This document shows positions 6,819 to 7,735 of a stretch of DNA of 7,735 bases, piece by piece. Numbering within the stretch: position 1 is the stretch's first letter; each line of letters begins with the position of its first letter. The translations under genes and the position numbers were made by a program. The notes under the pieces are model-generated. The model did no database searches. It was not told the origin of the DNA and saw nothing but the letters and a program-made list of their open reading frames with translations. This DNA is from CAKRHR01 sp964423195. GTDB taxonomy: Bacteria > Bacillota > Clostridia > Lachnospirales > Lachnospiraceae. Location: assembly GCA_964423195.1 (NCBI GenBank), contig CAYRDY010000095.1, positions 1 through 7,735 of the forward strand. The letters run 5' to 3'.

Positions 6819-6836
6819 CCAGAGCCATTTCTCTGG
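6819..6836. other. Small hairpin CCAGAG-CCATTT-CTCTGG
   Basis: A perfect 6-bp inverted repeat with a 6-nt loop. On the plus strand the nearest T-run (TTTT, 6843-6846) is displaced by about 6 nt, so it is a poor terminator for nadE. On the minus strand the stem is followed directly by ATTTT, but no minus-strand gene ends here. It may be the 5' hairpin of the RNA described next. Confidence 0.35.
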
Positions 6837-6899
6837 GGAAAATTTTGCAAATTGAATCATCATTCAATCGGGTGCTACCAAGACGGTAGGCGGTTGAAC

Positions 6900-6928
6900 C
6901 TCTCCGGAGGGATTGTGACTCTCCGGAG
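6900..6928 (+). repeat. Paired 10-nt direct repeat CTCTCCGGAG
   Basis: CTCTCCGGAG occurs at 6900-6909 and 6919-6928. Because CTCCGGAG is self-complementary, the two copies are at once direct repeats and the arms of a long hairpin. The first copy's CCTCTCC (6899-6905) is also perfectly complementary to GGAGAGG at 6957-6963, giving a competing helix. Confidence 0.75.
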
Positions 6929-6990
6929 ATGCGAAACCTGAAAGGGGATCCAGTGAGGAGAGGGACGCTTAAGTGCCCTTCATTATTTCG

Positions 6991-7019
6991 GGTCGGCCGT
7001 CTACAGGCGGCACCTTTTT
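6991..7019 (+). terminator. Intrinsic terminator after the structured RNA
   Basis: GCCGTC (6996-7001) pairs with GGCGGC (7006-7011) around loop TACA, with one G-U pair. GGT (6991-6993) pairs with ACC (7012-7014) across a two-base bulge. TTTTT (7015-7019) follows directly, then more T-rich sequence. It ends the candidate RNA and separates it from the recombinase gene. Confidence 0.75.
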
Positions 7020-7024
7020 ATATT

Positions 7025-7053
7025 TTGACGATATCGCGGCTATGCCCGAAAAT
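7025..7053 (+). promoter_or_regulatory. Weak candidate promoter for the recombinase gene
   Basis: TTGACG (7025-7030, 5 of 6 to consensus) is followed after 17 nt by GAAAAT (7048-7053, 4 of 6). It sits directly after the terminator T-run and about 50 nt before the start codon at 7104. If real, the recombinase would be transcribed independently of terminator read-through. Confidence 0.3.
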
Positions 7054-7103
7054 TTGGCGCAGGGGAAATTTTATTATTTAATCATTGACTATGGGAGGTT
7101 CAA

Positions 7104-7735
7104 ATGGAGAGCAGAAAGATCACACCGGAACTCATTGAAATGTTTTACAGGGAACTCATACGCTGGGAGCGAAGCGTCCACACCATCGAGCGGTATCTCT
7201 TTGATGTGCGCGCTTTCGCAGCATTTTTGGACGGACGGGAGGTCTGCGCGGAACTGACAAAAGAATTTAAGGATCACCTGATCGCGCGCGGCTATGCCGC
7301 GACCAGCATCAACACAATGCTGGCATCCATCTTTTCCTTCCTCGGCTTCATGGGTTGGAAGGGCTGCAGGACGCAGTGGGAGAATATCCAGAATGATTCC
7401 TATATCTCGGAAAACGCTGAGCTGTCGCGTCAGGAATATAGAGGACTTCTCGCCGCCGCGAAGAGCGACCGTGACCGGCTCGTGATGGAGACGCTCTGCG
7501 CCACCGGCATTCGCGTCTCGGAGCTGCAATACTTCACGCTGGAGGGCGTGAGGGCGCGCCAGCTCGTGGTCAAGTGCAAGCGAAAGATCCGCCGCATCAT
7601 GATTCCGAGTGATCTTGGACTGGCGCTTGAGGACTATGCCGGGAGAAATGGCATCGCGTCCGGCGTCATCTTTCTCGGAAGGACCGGCATGCCGCTCGGC
7701 AGGCGCCGAGTCTGGAGTATCATGAAGGAAGCGGG
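7104..7735 (+). CDS. Tyrosine recombinase/integrase, XerC/XerD-like, 3' end outside window
   Basis: 210 codons are visible from the ATG at 7104, with GGGAGG (7093-7098) 5 nt upstream; no stop occurs before the window ends. Residues 1-90 look like the helical core-binding (SAM-like) DNA-binding domain, with the typical SVHTIERYLFDVRAFAAFL (24-42) and ATSINTMLASIFSFLGFMG (66-84). From about residue 105 the catalytic domain begins: LCATGIRVSEL (131-141) is Box I with catalytic Arg137, and VVKCKRKIRRIMIP (155-168) is the beta-hairpin with the probable catalytic Lys159. In it CKRK replaces the usual GKGxK, an unusual wording. The HxxR, H/W and Tyr boxes lie beyond the window, so activity cannot be judged. 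Known roles of the family are chromosome dimer resolution, phage or element integration, and DNA inversion. No att site or element boundary is evident, so I leave the role open. Confidence 0.88.
   Translation, partial: MESRKITPELIEMFYRELIRWERSVHTIERYLFDVRAFAAFLDGREVCAELTKEFKDHLIARGYAATSINTMLASIFSFLGFMGWKGCRTQWENIQNDSYISENAELSRQEYRGLLAAAKSDRDRLVMETLCATGIRVSELQYFTLEGVRARQLVVKCKRKIRRIMIPSDLGLALEDYAGRNGIASGVIFLGRTGMPLGRRRVWSIMKEA

Larger units (their letters stand above)
6851..7019 (+). ncRNA. Candidate structured non-coding or cis-regulatory RNA, family unassigned
   Basis: No protein gene fits this stretch, but it is packed with stems. ATTGAAT (6851-6857) pairs with ATTCAAT (6862-6868). CTACC (6875-6879) pairs with GGTAG (6885-6889) around loop AAGAC. 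An 11-bp hairpin joins 6901-6911 to 6919-6929, built on two copies of CTCTCCGGAG, with loop ATTGTGA. GGG-CGC (6962-6968, one bulged A) pairs with GTGCCC (6973-6978) around loop TTAA. A purine-rich, apparently single-stranded stretch (6931-6961, GCGAAACCTGAAAGGGG and GTGAGGAGAGGG) links them, as in known riboswitches and structured RNAs. A terminator closes the unit at 6991-7019. Ribosome binding site and start for the recombinase come 74-85 nt later. I compared it by memory with common riboswitch classes, T-box leaders, SRP and 6S RNAs and found no match. A raiA-type RNA is possible from its size and Firmicute host, but I cannot confirm it. The 5' end is uncertain (about 6815-6870). Confidence 0.6.

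Noticed and set aside
6871..6893. T-box-like GGGTGCTACC motif
   Set aside because: It resembles the GGGTGGnACC core only loosely. No specifier hairpin or aminoacyl-tRNA-related gene follows.
6900..6928. Start of a CRISPR array
   Set aside because: There are only two 10-nt copies with a 9-nt gap; they form one hairpin, and no cas gene is present.
6973..7257. 94-codon plus-strand ORF spanning the terminator and recombinase start
   Set aside because: It runs through the terminator hairpin and overlaps the recombinase gene in another frame with no ribosome binding site.

Overview
The window reads as chromosomal DNA from a Gram-positive anaerobe of the Firmicutes (Bacillota), most likely class Clostridia and near the Lachnospirales. 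The basis is strong purine-rich ribosome binding sites, a lysine riboswitch of the Bacillus/Clostridium type, a class III (metallophosphatase-type) fructose-1,6-bisphosphatase and a two-domain glutamine-dependent NAD synthetase. Genes are GC-rich and intergenic regions AT-rich. A run of exactly 100 N shows that this is a draft scaffold. The taxonomic call is inference.

Layout. Bases 1-81 hold the first 27 codons of the translational GTPase typA (bipA) on the minus strand, with a divergent promoter at 156-183. A plus-strand promoter at 306-332 drives a leader of about 340 nt. The leader contains a lysine riboswitch (about 357-526), a candidate antiterminator and an intrinsic terminator (578-605). 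Then come dapA (683-1567), dapB (1675-2433), fbp (2598 into the gap at 4565-4664) and nadE (4724-6697), all on the plus strand. No convincing terminator is visible between them, apart from what the gap may hide. dapA and dapB catalyse the two consecutive steps from aspartate semialdehyde and pyruvate to tetrahydrodipicolinate, the route to diaminopimelate and lysine, so lysine feedback through the riboswitch fits. fbp (gluconeogenesis) and nadE (NAD+ synthesis) follow in the same direction and may be partly co-transcribed.

The 406 nt between nadE and the next gene hold no supportable protein gene but are not empty. A degenerate copy of the last codons of nadE lies just after its stop. A G5T8 tract and an AT-rich stretch with a small hairpin follow. 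Then comes a compact, highly structured segment (about 6851-6980) ending in an intrinsic terminator at 6991-7019. I read this as a small non-coding RNA or cis-regulatory RNA whose family I cannot assign by eye. After it a tyrosine recombinase gene begins at 7104 and runs off the window before its catalytic His/Arg/Tyr boxes.

The item most worth pursuing is the structured RNA between nadE and the recombinase. Other points of interest are the duplicated nadE tail, the extra copy of a terminator arm in the dapA leader, and a 34-codon ORF with its own ribosome binding site that overlaps the start of fbp.
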